From Equibacterium sp963662035 (lineage in GTDB: Bacteria; Bacteroidota; Bacteroidia; Bacteroidales; UBA932), in the NCBI GenBank assembly GCA_963662035.1, contig CAVLDO010000003.1, forward strand, positions 47,930-111,929: a stretch of DNA of 64,000 nt, read 5' to 3'. The position numbers were made by a program, and so were the translations under genes. Shown one piece after another: positions 52,420 through 62,100 of the stretch (positions are counted from its first letter, which is position 1; every line of letters begins with the position of its first letter). The notes beneath the pieces were generated by a model. The model was not told the origin of the DNA. It ran no database searches and was given only the letters and a program-made list of their open reading frames with translations.

Positions 52420-52926
52420 ATGGAAATCATACTTAAACAGGATGTGAAGAACGTCGGCTACAAAGACGACGTCGTAAAGGTTAAGGACGGCTACGCTGCC
52501 AACTACCTTATCCCCCAGGGTATGGCCATTATGGCTACCCCCACCGCAAAGAAGATCCACGCGGAGAACCTCCGCCAGAGAGCGCACAAGGAGAGCAAGT
52601 TCCGCGGCGATGCGGAGGCTCTCGCAAGCAAGCTGGGCGCAGCGGCCGTTAAGGTTGCAGCCAAGGTAAGCTCCAAGGGCAAGGTGTTTGGCTCCGTGAG
52701 CAACATCCAGGTTGCCGAGGCCCTCAACGCTATGGGCTTTGATGTAGACCGCAAGAACATCGAGATTGTGGGTGCAGACGCCATCAAGGCTCTGGGTTCC
52801 TACGAGGCGGTTGTGAAGTGCTACAAGGATATCAAGGCCACCGTCAAATTCGAGGTTGTGCCCTCTGCAGATTCTGAGGTTCAGGAGAGCGAGGCAGCCG
52901 CAGCGGAGGCTCCCGCAGCAGAATAA
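52420..52926 (+). CDS. rplI: 50S ribosomal protein L9
   Basis: A 168-residue protein. The N-terminal domain (MEIILKQDVKNVGYKDDVVKVKDGYAANYLIPQGMA) binds 23S rRNA. The long linking helix and the C-terminal domain (to about 150) are followed by an Ala/Glu-rich acidic tail of about 18 residues. Last gene of the operon; a terminator follows. Confidence 0.97.
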   Translation: MEIILKQDVKNVGYKDDVVKVKDGYAANYLIPQGMAIMATPTAKKIHAENLRQRAHKESKFRGDAEALASKLGAAAVKVAAKVSSKGKVFGSVSNIQVAEALNAMGFDVDRKNIEIVGADAIKALGSYEAVVKCYKDIKATVKFEVVPSADSEVQESEAAAAEAPAAE

Positions 52927-52948
52927 TTCTACGCGACACATAAAAAAG

Positions 52949-52978
52949 CAGGGTGACGGAAACGCCACCCTGTTTTTA
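52949..52978 (+). terminator. Terminator of rplI, probably bidirectional
   Basis: Stem CAGGGTG (52949-52955) with CACCCTG (52966-52972), T run after and A run (52942-52947) before it. It lies between convergent genes and can serve both. Confidence 0.8.
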
Positions 52979-52983
52979 TTTTA

Positions 52984-53169
52984 TCAGGCATCAGTCTTTT
53001 TCTTCTTGCGCGCCTTATTGCGCCGGTAGGTGGTGATCAGGCTCTTGATTACAAGGTGCTGCCGCTTGATTTCCTCCCCGGCCCCCACAAAAAAGCCCTT
53101 GATGCCCGCAATCACAATCAGTATCGCGAAGCAGGCTGCAAGTACCAGACATATTGTGAGTATGACCAT
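52984..53169 (-). CDS. Small single-span membrane protein of unknown function
   Basis: A 61-residue protein with one strong N-terminal membrane helix (about residues 2-28) followed by a very basic cytoplasmic tail (YRRNKARKKKK). It begins 6 bases after the acyl-CoA ligase stop and is likely co-transcribed with it. I recognise no family. The shape (helix plus basic tail) and the tight spacing favour a real gene over a chance frame. Confidence 0.55.
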   Translation of the reverse strand: MVILTICLVLAACFAILIVIAGIKGFFVGAGEEIKRQHLVIKSLITTYRRNKARKKKKTDA

Positions 53170-53175
53170 AATCCG

Positions 53176-54819
53176 CTATGAATAGAGGAAACGCTTGATG
53201 CTCATCTTGGGGGTCTTCTCGAAGGGCGCACTCTGCAACTCGACCCGGGTAAGGCGGCTGTAGGAGGGCAGGCTGCGGTTGGCCCCCTGCATAATCTCCT
53301 GCGCCAGGGCTGCGGGGTCGGCCCCCTTGAGGATGTTCTGGTCGGGATAGACAAGGGCCACCAGTTTGCCGTCGCGGTCCACCACCACGCTCTCCGCCAC
53401 TCCGCTCTGGTTGTTTACCACAGCCTCCACCTCTTCCGGATAGATGTTCTGCCCGTTTGCCGAGAGTATCATGCTCTTGATGCGGCCGCGGATGAACACA
53501 TTGCCGTCGGCGTCCATTGTGCCCAGGTCGCCGGTGCGCAGCCAGCCGTCGGCAGTGAAGGCGCCGGCGCTGGCCTCTTCGTTTTTATAGTAGCCCACGC
53601 AGACGCTCTGGCCCCGGGCCTGGATTTCTCCCGCCACGTGCTCCGGGTCATCGGAGTCGATGCGGATTTCCACTATGTCTATCGCGCGGCCGCAGGAACC
53701 CTTTACATACTCCTGCCAGGGGCGGTAGGCCAGCAGCGGGCAGGCCTCGGTCATTCCGTAGCCCACGGTGTAGGGGAAACGGATGGCGCGGAACCACTTC
53801 TCCACCTCGGGGTTGAGGGGGGCGCCGCCCATAATGAACGAGCTCACGTTGCCGCCGAAGGCGTTGTAGAGGCCGTCGCGAATCTTGTTGAAGATGATGC
53901 GGCGCACGATGGGGATTGCGGCGAGAATCTTGATGGCGGGTTTTTCCACCACCGGCTTTATCTTGCTCTTGAATATCTTCTCCATAACCAGCGGCACGGT
54001 GACCAGCAGGTGGGGCTTGTAGTCGGCAAACGCCTTGAGCAGCACCGCGGGGGTAGGGGTCTTGCCCAGCCAGTAGATGCCGCAGCCGTTGCACACCTGA
54101 TACATAAACTCTATCATAAGGCCGTACATGTGCGCCATCGGGAGCATCGAGACCATATTGTGATCGGGGGCGATGGGCATCCAGCGGTTGCAGTAGTCTA
54201 TCATCGCGCTCATATTGCGGCGGGTGAGCATAACCCCCTTGGGGTTGCCGGTGGATCCGGACGTGTAGTTGATTATGGCCACCTCGTCCATATTGTCGGT
54301 GGCATAGTCGAGGTCGGCGGGGCCGTATCCGGCGGGGTGCCTGGCGGCAAAGGCCGCCTCCATACCCTCATAGGCGGCGCGGACACTCTCGTCGGAGGCA
54401 AACAGCAGCCCCCAGTCCTCTATGTTCACCGCAAAGCGCAGGCCTGGCATAGAGCCGGCGTCCATTTTTGCCCACTTGGCGCCGGTGGTAAAGAGTCCAG
54501 CGCTCTGCGAGTGATCCACCAGATGGCATACGCTCTCCGGGGTGAAGTCAAACAGGATTGGCACGGCCACCGCTCCGAAGGTGTTGATTGCCAGGAACAC
54601 CATTCCCCAGCGGGCGCAGTTGTGGGCGCAGATGGCCACCTTGTCGCTCTTGGGGCTGATGCCTGCCGCCGCCATAAACAGGTTGAGCTTCTCTATGCGG
54701 ACGGCCATCTCTGCGAAACTGTAACTTTCGCCCCCGACATCGTTGAGGGCTTTTTTGTCCCAGTACTTGCGCACGGATTCCTGCAGACTGGTGAGGTAAT
54801 GGGGATATTCTGTAATCAT
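53176..54819 (-). CDS. AMP-forming acyl-CoA (long-chain fatty acid) ligase
   Basis: A 547-residue ANL-superfamily enzyme that activates a carboxylic acid with ATP and joins it to CoA. The P-loop-like YTSGSTGNPKGVMLTRRN (near residue 188), the GYGMTEACPLLAYRP motif (near 355), TGDLGTMDADG (near 430) and the C-terminal catalytic Lys region (KTPKMSIKRF) are all present. The long-chain fatty acid type is most likely from overall resemblance; aryl or short-chain acids are not excluded. It lies 18 bases downstream of the GH97 gene. Confidence 0.88.
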   Translation of the reverse strand: MITEYPHYLTSLQESVRKYWDKKALNDVGGESYSFAEMAVRIEKLNLFMAAAGISPKSDKVAICAHNCARWGMVFLAINTFGAVAVPILFDFTPESVCHLVDHSQSAGLFTTGAKWAKMDAGSMPGLRFAVNIEDWGLLFASDESVRAAYEGMEAAFAARHPAGYGPADLDYATDNMDEVAIINYTSGSTGNPKGVMLTRRNMSAMIDYCNRWMPIAPDHNMVSMLPMAHMYGLMIEFMYQVCNGCGIYWLGKTPTPAVLLKAFADYKPHLLVTVPLVMEKIFKSKIKPVVEKPAIKILAAIPIVRRIIFNKIRDGLYNAFGGNVSSFIMGGAPLNPEVEKWFRAIRFPYTVGYGMTEACPLLAYRPWQEYVKGSCGRAIDIVEIRIDSDDPEHVAGEIQARGQSVCVGYYKNEEASAGAFTADGWLRTGDLGTMDADGNVFIRGRIKSMILSANGQNIYPEEVEAVVNNQSGVAESVVVDRDGKLVALVYPDQNILKGADPAALAQEIMQGANRSLPSYSRLTRVELQSAPFEKTPKMSIKRFLYS

Positions 54820-54837
54820 AAACTGTAAATATACAAA

Positions 54838-56814
54838 TTATCTGCTGAGCACGATTGCGAATCCGCCGCCGGAAGCCATGTGGATGTCCAGGGTCTCTCC
54901 GCTATGCACCTTCTTGTATTCGCGCTTGAAGTCGGTGGCGTGGCGGTCTGCGTTGACGCCGTCGCGGTAGATGGTGGCGTTCCACTCGCCGTCTGCGATA
55001 AAGTCAAGATTGACGGATACATCGCGGCCGTCCCAATTGGTGGTGCCGCCGATATACCAGATGTCGCCGCTGCGGCGGGCCATTACGATATATTCGCCCA
55101 CATTACCCTGCAGACCGCGGGACTCATCCCATACGGTGGGCACCTTTGAGATGTATTCCAGGCACTCGGGCTCTTTGAGGTAGGCTGTGGGGCCGTCGCA
55201 GAGCATACACAGGGGGGAGTCGAAAATCACATATTCGCCCAGCTGGTGGCAGCGGGTGCCCTGGCTCATTGTCTCGCGGCTCTTTACATAAGTGGAGCGG
55301 GAGCCGTTGCGCATTGCGCCCTGGGTGTAGTCGACCACGCCGGCTGCCATGCGGATATAGGGGAAGGTGACATCGTTGCGGGGCATATCCACGCTAAGAT
55401 CGCTCCAGCGCATATTCTCAAGGCCATAGACGCCCTCGTAGTTGAGCACGTTGGGGTAGGTCCGGTTGAGGCCGTGGGGCTTGAACGCGCCGTGGAAGTC
55501 GAGCACGAGGTGATATTTGGCGGCCATCTCGGCGGCCCGGGTGTAGAATTCCAGCATATACTGGTCGTCGCGGTTCATGAAATCCACTTTGAACCCCTTG
55601 ATGCCCATTTGGCTGTAGTGCCTGCAGACATTCTCCATATCGCGCTTGAACGAGTAGTAGCCGGCCCAGAGGATTATGCCGACCCCTTTCTTTTCGGCGT
55701 ATGCGCAGAGCTCTTCAAGGTCGATTTCGGGCACAATCTGCATCAGGTCGGCGGCCTCGCTCACAGACCAGCCATCGTCCATAATTATATATTCGATGCC
55801 GTTGGCGGCCGCGAAATCGATGAAATACTTATAGGTGGGGGTGTTGATGCCGACCTTGAAGTCAACGCCGGTCACATAGAAGTTGTTCCACCAGTCCCAG
55901 GCAACCTTGCCGGGCTTGACCCAGCTGAAGTCGGCATCCTTGGCGGGAGCATCGCCCAGGCGGTAAACGATGTCATTGTCGGCCATCTGCACATCTTCTG
56001 TGCTCACAGCCACGATGCGCCAGGGGAACTGCTCTTTGGCCTTGCACTCCGCCAGATAGTCGTGGCGGCTCTTGACGGGCTCCTGCAGGTTGATGTAGCC
56101 GCCCACCTCGACCTCTTTGGGCAGTTCTGCCCAAAGACCGTAGAGGTTGCCCTTGCCGTCGGCCTTGAGGTACATTCCGGGGTATTTGTAGAGGGCAGAC
56201 TCCATAATGTTGATCTTGCGCCCCTTTGAGGCGTCGATCATCTGGGGAAGGTAGGCCAGCTTGTCGTCGGCAATCCGGCTCATAGGCAGGTATTCGTAGA
56301 GATTCTCAAAGGAGGACTCGAAGCCGCCCCAGGAGAATGCGGCCCAGGTGTTCCAGTCCTGGGGAAAGTTGAACTGCGCGGTCTCGCTCTTCACCTTGAA
56401 GTCCTTTTTGCTCTTGGATACGAACCGGTATGCGGCGCAGTCGTCGTAGGCGCGGAAAATCACGTCGCAGTGCTTGTAGCTGAGCACTATCTGGTTGTAG
56501 TGGTCGCGGACCTCGGCGCGCTTGTAGGCGATGGTCTTGAAGGTGTTGTCTGCCGAGCTGCGGGTGAATTTCTGCAGCTTGCCGCCGCCGTACACCGTGC
56601 CGTCGGCAAGCTGCATTTTGATCTGCGAGGGGGAGAGAAGTTCATCGCCGTCGTAATAGACGGAGTAGGAGAGGGTCTTGCCCGATGTAATGTTCACCGT
56701 GAGGCGGCCGTCGGGCGACATCACCTGAATCTTCTTGTCGGCCGCAGAAAGCGACAGGCAGCTCCAAAGGAGCAGAATCGCAGCGGCGAAAATAATTTTG
56801 AGTGTTTGTTTCAT
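54838..56814 (-). CDS. Glycoside hydrolase family 97 (alpha-glucosidase/alpha-galactosidase family)
   Basis: A 658-residue exported enzyme. I start at MKQTLKIIFAA, which gives a signal peptide (to about residue 23) with the promoter 24 bases upstream; a longer frame to 56892 runs through that promoter. The beta-sandwich N-terminal domain contains MSPDGRLTVNIT. The barrel contains AWDWWNNFYVTGVDF, EYIIMDDGWS and GIKGFKVDFMNRDDQ. In GH97, retaining alpha-galactosidase-type members carry an Asp nucleophile where inverting SusB-type enzymes have Gly; the Asp of KVDF suggests the retaining type, but I cannot align it properly. Probably periplasmic. Confidence 0.88.
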   Translation of the reverse strand: MKQTLKIIFAAAILLLWSCLSLSAADKKIQVMSPDGRLTVNITSGKTLSYSVYYDGDELLSPSQIKMQLADGTVYGGGKLQKFTRSSADNTFKTIAYKRAEVRDHYNQIVLSYKHCDVIFRAYDDCAAYRFVSKSKKDFKVKSETAQFNFPQDWNTWAAFSWGGFESSFENLYEYLPMSRIADDKLAYLPQMIDASKGRKINIMESALYKYPGMYLKADGKGNLYGLWAELPKEVEVGGYINLQEPVKSRHDYLAECKAKEQFPWRIVAVSTEDVQMADNDIVYRLGDAPAKDADFSWVKPGKVAWDWWNNFYVTGVDFKVGINTPTYKYFIDFAAANGIEYIIMDDGWSVSEAADLMQIVPEIDLEELCAYAEKKGVGIILWAGYYSFKRDMENVCRHYSQMGIKGFKVDFMNRDDQYMLEFYTRAAEMAAKYHLVLDFHGAFKPHGLNRTYPNVLNYEGVYGLENMRWSDLSVDMPRNDVTFPYIRMAAGVVDYTQGAMRNGSRSTYVKSRETMSQGTRCHQLGEYVIFDSPLCMLCDGPTAYLKEPECLEYISKVPTVWDESRGLQGNVGEYIVMARRSGDIWYIGGTTNWDGRDVSVNLDFIADGEWNATIYRDGVNADRHATDFKREYKKVHSGETLDIHMASGGGFAIVLSR

Positions 56815-56837
56815 AAGGGAGTTTGATATAAATTTTC

Positions 56838-56869
56838 CAAATGTAGCGACTTGCAGGGCATATTTCAAA
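56838..56869 (-). promoter_or_regulatory. Promoter of the GH97 gene
   Basis: On the minus strand TTTG (56869-56866), 20 bases, TACATTTG (56845-56838), 23 bases before the ATG at 56814. Confidence 0.65.
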
Positions 56870-56913
56870 TTTTTCGGCGTTGCGGCGGGCACGGAATTTG
56901 GTAGTGCCCGCTC

Positions 56914-56944
56914 TTGCTTTTATCAGAAGATAGAAGTATATTTG
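56914..56944 (+). promoter_or_regulatory. Promoter of the phospholipid gene cluster
   Basis: TTG (56914-56916), 20 bases, TATATTTG (56937-56944). The ATG at 56949 begins 4 bases later, so the transcript is expected to be leaderless. Confidence 0.65.
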
Positions 56945-56948
56945 AGTT

Positions 56949-57653
56949 ATGTCAGTAAACGATACCAAACGCATTCAGAAGAATATCATCAACAGCCTTG
57001 AAAAGAAGGTGCTGGTGTTTTTGGCAGAGCGTATGCCAAAATGGGTAAACAGCGATATGCTCACATTCACAGGTTTTGTGGGTTCGCTTATGATTTGCGC
57101 GGGATTCATTCTCACGCACCTTTCCATCAACTGGCTCTGGCTGGCCATAGCCGGGCTGGTGGTGAACTGGTTCGGCGATTCGCTGGACGGCACCCTGGCG
57201 CGAGTGAGGCAGACCCAGCGCCCCGTGTACGGCTATTATCTCGACCACACGATGGATGTGGTGAACGAGCTGTTTATGTTCGTGGGCATAGGCCTTTCTC
57301 CGCTGGTGCACCTGCACATTGCAATGGCGGCGCTGATATTCTATCTGGCGCTGACCCTCAACGTGAGTATGAACAGCTATCTGCGCAGCGAGTTCAAGCT
57401 CTCCTACGCAGGCCTCGGCCCCACCGAGTTCAGAATGATAATCATATTCATCTGCCTGTTGTTTATATATGTGCCTTTCATCCGCGATTATGCACGCCCC
57501 GTGCAGGTGTTTGACAATACATTTGTATTCGGGATGTTCGACTACATTGCGCTGGCGGTTGCGGCCGTGCTTGGCGTCATCTGGGCGGGGACCATCATTC
57601 AGGACATAAAACACTACGCCAAAGTTGACCCTCCCAAAAAACGCGGAGAGTAA
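56949..57653 (+). CDS. CDP-alcohol phosphatidyltransferase family protein
   Basis: A 234-residue inner-membrane enzyme with about six helices. The family motif DGx2ARx9Gx3Dx3D is complete: Asp80, Gly81, Ala84-Arg85, Gly95, Asp99 and Asp103. These enzymes displace CMP from a CDP-alcohol such as CDP-diacylglycerol to make phospholipid head groups (phosphatidylglycerol phosphate, phosphatidylinositol and others). The acceptor cannot be read from sequence. The next gene, an acyltransferase, overlaps its stop by one base (TAATG), which points to coupled translation. Confidence 0.87.
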   Translation: MSVNDTKRIQKNIINSLEKKVLVFLAERMPKWVNSDMLTFTGFVGSLMICAGFILTHLSINWLWLAIAGLVVNWFGDSLDGTLARVRQTQRPVYGYYLDHTMDVVNELFMFVGIGLSPLVHLHIAMAALIFYLALTLNVSMNSYLRSEFKLSYAGLGPTEFRMIIIFICLLFIYVPFIRDYARPVQVFDNTFVFGMFDYIALAVAAVLGVIWAGTIIQDIKHYAKVDPPKKRGE

Positions 57654-58528
57654 TGGCCAAGCCGCTGATCGCGCTCTCTGAACTGGAGAGCATCTCCTCG
57701 ATTTTCAAGGGGAAGGCGGGGCGCGCGCTATCCCGCGCCCTCTTTCATATTTTTGAGATAGACAAGGTGCAGAAGCTCTACGACGATGCTTACTGCGAGG
57801 ACCCCGCCGACTGTGCGGGGCGCCTTGTTTCAGGCCTGGACCTCAAATACACGGTGCAGGGGGAGGAGCATCTTTCCTCTTTGCCGCAGGGACCCTTTAT
57901 CACCATCAGCAACCACCCCATCGGCAGTCTCGACGGAGTGATAATGGTGGATTATATGCGCCACAGATTCCCCGATTACAAGCTGCTTGTGAATCAGGTT
58001 CTGATGCGCATAGAGGCCCTGCGGCCCAGCTTTATCTCCGTGGTGCCGACCCTTGAAGAGCGCACCGCCCCCAAGGCCGAGAGCGTCTCGGGCATCAGGG
58101 CGGCCAAGGAGCACCTTATGGCGGGGCATCCGCTGGGGCTGTTCCCCTCCGGGGCGGTGTCGGACTATGTGCGGGGCAAGCGCCCCACGGTGACTCTTGC
58201 CGACGGCACAAGCTATGTGGAGCCGCAGGTGCGCGACCGACAGTGGCAGATGCCCATCATCAAGTTTATCCGCAAGGCGGAGGTGCCGGTGCTGCCCATC
58301 CGCTTTTTCGACGGCAATTCCCCCTCTTTTTACCGCATCGGCAACACGCTGGGCTGGAAGGTGCGCACGCTGCGGCTGCCCCACGAGCTTATGAATAAGC
58401 GGGGTGGCTGCATCAGGATGGGTGTCGGCCCGCTCATAAGCGTGGAGCGGCAGAACGCCTGCCGGACTCTGGACGAGCTGCGGCAGATGCTGCGCGCAGC
58501 GGTGTATTCCCAGCAGCTCAAGGATTAG
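57653..58528 (+). CDS. 1-acylglycerol-3-phosphate acyltransferase-like protein (PlsC superfamily)
   Basis: A 291-residue acyltransferase. The active-site block is SNHPIGSLDG (His88, Asp94), a HX5D spacing instead of the usual HX4D. FPSGAVSDY near 157 is the later conserved block. The NHPIGSLDG form resembles acyltransferases of the OlsA/GlsA type (ornithine or glycine lipids) as well as hemolysin-like acyltransferases. The substrate may therefore be an N-acyl amino acid rather than lysophosphatidic acid. Coupled by a one-base overlap to the phosphatidyltransferase. Confidence 0.8.
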   Translation: MAKPLIALSELESISSIFKGKAGRALSRALFHIFEIDKVQKLYDDAYCEDPADCAGRLVSGLDLKYTVQGEEHLSSLPQGPFITISNHPIGSLDGVIMVDYMRHRFPDYKLLVNQVLMRIEALRPSFISVVPTLEERTAPKAESVSGIRAAKEHLMAGHPLGLFPSGAVSDYVRGKRPTVTLADGTSYVEPQVRDRQWQMPIIKFIRKAEVPVLPIRFFDGNSPSFYRIGNTLGWKVRTLRLPHELMNKRGGCIRMGVGPLISVERQNACRTLDELRQMLRAAVYSQQLKD

Positions 58529-58546
58529 CGGCAGTGCCGGTCAGCC

Positions 58547-59176
58547 ATGCAAGAGGTCAAGCAAGAGATATGGCAGTGGATAGAGCAGAGCGTGATGCCG
58601 CGCTACGATGCCTTTGACAGGGCGCACCGGCAGAATCACGCCCGATATGTGCTCTGCGAGGCGCTGCGGCTGGCGCAAAACTACGATGTAGATGCCGATA
58701 TGGTGGCCGTGGCGGCGGCTTGCCACGACCTGGGGCTTGCGGCCGGCCGCGAGACTCATCACCTGGAGTCGGGCCGCATAATACGCGCTATGGGCGAGCT
58801 GCGGCGCTGGTTTACCCCGGAGCAGATAGAGACCGTGGCGCAGGCGGCGGAAGACCACCGCGCATCGGCAAAAGCGGCTCCACGCAGTATCTACGGCCGG
58901 ATTGTGGCCGAGGCCGACCGGCAGATTGTGCCGGATGTCGTGATTCGCCGCACAATCCAGTACGGCATCAGAAATTTTCCGGAGATGGGCCGCGAACAGC
59001 AGTGGGAGCGGACGATGGAGCACTTGAGCGAAAAATATGGCGAAGGGGGCTACCTCAAGCTCTGGATACCGGAATCGCCCAATGGCCAAAGGCTCGCGCA
59101 GCTGCGCGCCACCCTTGCCGACCGCGCCGCAATGCGCCGCATCTTCGATTCAATCTACAGCGAAGAAACCGCCTGA
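58547..59176 (+). CDS. HD-domain phosphohydrolase
   Basis: A 209-residue cytoplasmic protein with the HD signature: His27 (DRAHRQNH), the His60-Asp61 pair in AAACHDLGLA, and DHRAS near 105, followed by IVAEADRQ near 125. HD proteins use a metal pair to hydrolyse phosphoesters such as nucleotides. The substrate is not known. It lies 18 bases after the acyltransferase in the same run. Its stop is 16 bases from the convergent hsdR stop. Confidence 0.83.
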   Translation: MQEVKQEIWQWIEQSVMPRYDAFDRAHRQNHARYVLCEALRLAQNYDVDADMVAVAAACHDLGLAAGRETHHLESGRIIRAMGELRRWFTPEQIETVAQAAEDHRASAKAAPRSIYGRIVAEADRQIVPDVVIRRTIQYGIRNFPEMGREQQWERTMEHLSEKYGEGGYLKLWIPESPNGQRLAQLRATLADRAAMRRIFDSIYSEETA

Positions 59177-59192
59177 CAAATCCCAGCCCTGG

Positions 59193-62100
59193 TCAGAGGC
59201 CGAAGTATTTTTCAAAGAAAGACTGGAGCCTTTCTGTCACGGTAGTCTTCTTCTGCTGCCTGCCACCGCCGCCGAATCGGGACATAGGCGGGAGTATCTT
59301 GTCGATGTCAGTGCCGGTGGTCCGCACCTGCCCGTCCCGGAAACTGTTGGCTATGAACGCCCTTGTCTGCTGCGGCCTGAGGTGCTCGCTCTCTATGATC
59401 TCTTCCAGGTCTTTACTCTTCTGCCGCTCTACAAAGTCTTTCCAGCTACTCTCCACATCGGTGCCGGCATTCACGCCTCTGACGAACTCTTCGATGAGCT
59501 CTTTTTTGCTGCGGAGCTGAAGGCTGGAGCCTATGGCCTTGGAGATACCAACAAGCAGCTCCCTGTCGGTGCAGTTGCTCTCGTGATATTTCTGAACCAG
59601 AAGCAGGATATAGTCGATGTTGACCTCCACCTGGCGGATAAGCTCGGTCTCGAACACGAGGTCGTCGTTTATGTTCTCCCGCTCGCCCGGTCTGCGTCTT
59701 CTCCACTTCTCCCGAAGGTCGAGATAATCGCTCTGGTAGTCCTGCAGCTGTCGGTCGCTGAGCAAGTCTTCTTCTTCAAACTGATCGAACGAAGAGAGGA
59801 TATTGCGGGATTTGAGTATGCTGCCGAACAAACTTATGAACCGTCTTTCGGCTTCTTCTCCCAGAATCGGCTCTCCTTCCGGGAACTCTTCTTCAAGTTG
59901 ATTCAGCAATTCGGTATATCCATAGCAGTGTTTGCCGCTCTCGGTGTCGTAGCCGTTGAAATAGGAGAGAAAATCCTTAAGGATAACGATGCTGCTGGCA
60001 TCCCTGTCTCCAAAGAGGGCGATGGCATCATCGGTCTCCTGCTGGAGATCCCTGAAACATACTATGTTGCCGAATGTCTTCACGGAGTTAAGTATCCTGT
60101 TAGTCCTTGAAAACGCCTGTATCAGGCCGTGCTGCCTGAGGTTCTTGTCCACAAACAGGGTGTTGAGCGTGGTGGCGTCAAAGCCGGTGAGAAACATATT
60201 CACCACAATAAGCAGATCTACCTGCCGGTTCTTCATCCTCAGCGACAAATCCTTATAGTAGTTCTGGAACTTGTCGGAAGAGGTGTCGTAGTTGGTGGAG
60301 AACATCCGGTTGTAGTCCTCTATGGCTCCTTCGAGAAAATCCCTCGACTGGCTGTCGAGTTGGGTGGTGCTCTCCGGGTTCTCTTCTGCAAGCATACCGT
60401 CGATCTCCTCTTCATTCGCGCTGTAGCTGTAGATGGTGGCGATTTTAAGCCGCTGCGCCTGCGGAAGGGCTGCCTGCTGCCTTTTGAACTCGTTGTAATA
60501 GGCCTTCGCCATGGGGATGGACGCCACTGCGAACATGGCGTTGAAGCCGCAGAGCGTCTGCTCGCTCTTGTGTTCGGGGACCTGCTCCCCCTTCTTTGCG
60601 CTTGCAACCCTTTGAATATCATCCAGCACGCGGAAAGAATAGTATGAACTCCGCTTGGTCTTCTGATAGAAGTGCTCAAGGATATACTTCACGTTATTCG
60701 CTATCCTTTCTGCAGATGCCATAGCCTGCTCACGGTCTATGGCCGGAATCTGCTTGTCGCTGATGCCCTCTTTCTCCTTGATGGTGTTTACGTAGTCAAT
60801 CCTGAACGGAAGGACGTTCTCGTCGTTTATGGCATCCACTATGGTGTAGGTGTGCAGCTTGTCGCCAAAGGCCTGCTGCGTGGTTTTGAGCTGCACGTTC
60901 CCGCCTGCCAGCGCATTCTGCGCGAAGATCGGTGTGCCGGTGAAGCCGAATAGATTGTATTTCTTGAAGTTACGGGTGATGGCAGAGTGCATCTGCCCGA
61001 AGTTGCTCCGGTGGCACTCGTCAAAGATTATCACCACCCTCTGATGGAACACGGGGTGGTTCCTGTGCTTCTGCACGAAGATGGAGAGCTTCTGTATGGT
61101 GGTGATGATGATCTTATAATCGTGAAAACCATCCTTCTTGTCCCTGTTTTCCAGCTGCCTCTGGAGTACCGCCGTGGAAGAGTTTCCGTCGGCCGCCCCC
61201 TCCTCAAAGCGGTTGTACTCCTTCATAGTCTGATAATCAAGGTCTTTGCGGTCCACCACAAAGAGAACCTTGTCTATATACGGGAGTCTTGATGCCAGTT
61301 GGGCGGTTTTGAAGGATGTGAGGGTCTTGCCCGAGCCGGTAGTGTGCCAAATGTATCCGCCGCCTTTGATGCTGCCGTAGAGCTTGTAGTTATTGGAGAC
61401 ATTTATCCTCTGTATGATCCTCTCTGTGGCGGCGATCTGATATGGCCGCATCACCATAAGCATCTTCTCGCTGGTGAAGACGCAATATTTGGTGAGAATG
61501 TTGAGCAGGGTGTGCCTGGAGAAGAATGTCCTGGTAAAGTCCAGAAGATCCGTGATGACCTTGTTGCCGCTGTCAGCCCAAAAGGACGAGAACTCGAAGG
61601 AGTTGCTTGTCTTTTTTGACCTGTTGCGGCCGCCCGTCTCCTGCTCTCTGATATGGCCGGCGCGGGTGGTGTTGGAGTAGTATTTGGTGTTTGTGCCGTT
61701 GCTGATGACAAATATCTGCACCCACTCATACAGTCCGCAGCCCGCCCAAAAGCTGTCCCGCCGGTATCTGCTTATCTGGTTGAAGGCCTCCTTGAGCTGC
61801 ACGCCCCGCCTTTTGAGCTCGACATGCACAAGGGGAAGGCCGTTGACAAGGATGGAGACATCGTATCTGGCGTCGTAGTTCCCGCCCTCCTCTACATATT
61901 GGTTTATGACCTGGACAAAGTTGTTGTGTATGTTGACCTTGTCTATGAGCTTGATGTTGCGGCTTTCGCCCGTGTCCCTTTTGAGAACCTGGATGTAGTC
62001 GTCTTGAATCTTCTGCGTTTTGGCCGCAATGTCATCGTTCCTGTTGGCTATGCACTCATTGAAGAACCGGGACCATTCATTGTCTGTAAAATGGTATGAG

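Noticed and set aside
53638..54828. 396-residue open frame on the plus strand
   Set aside because: Antisense of the acyl-CoA ligase; His/Val/Gly-rich shadow translation.
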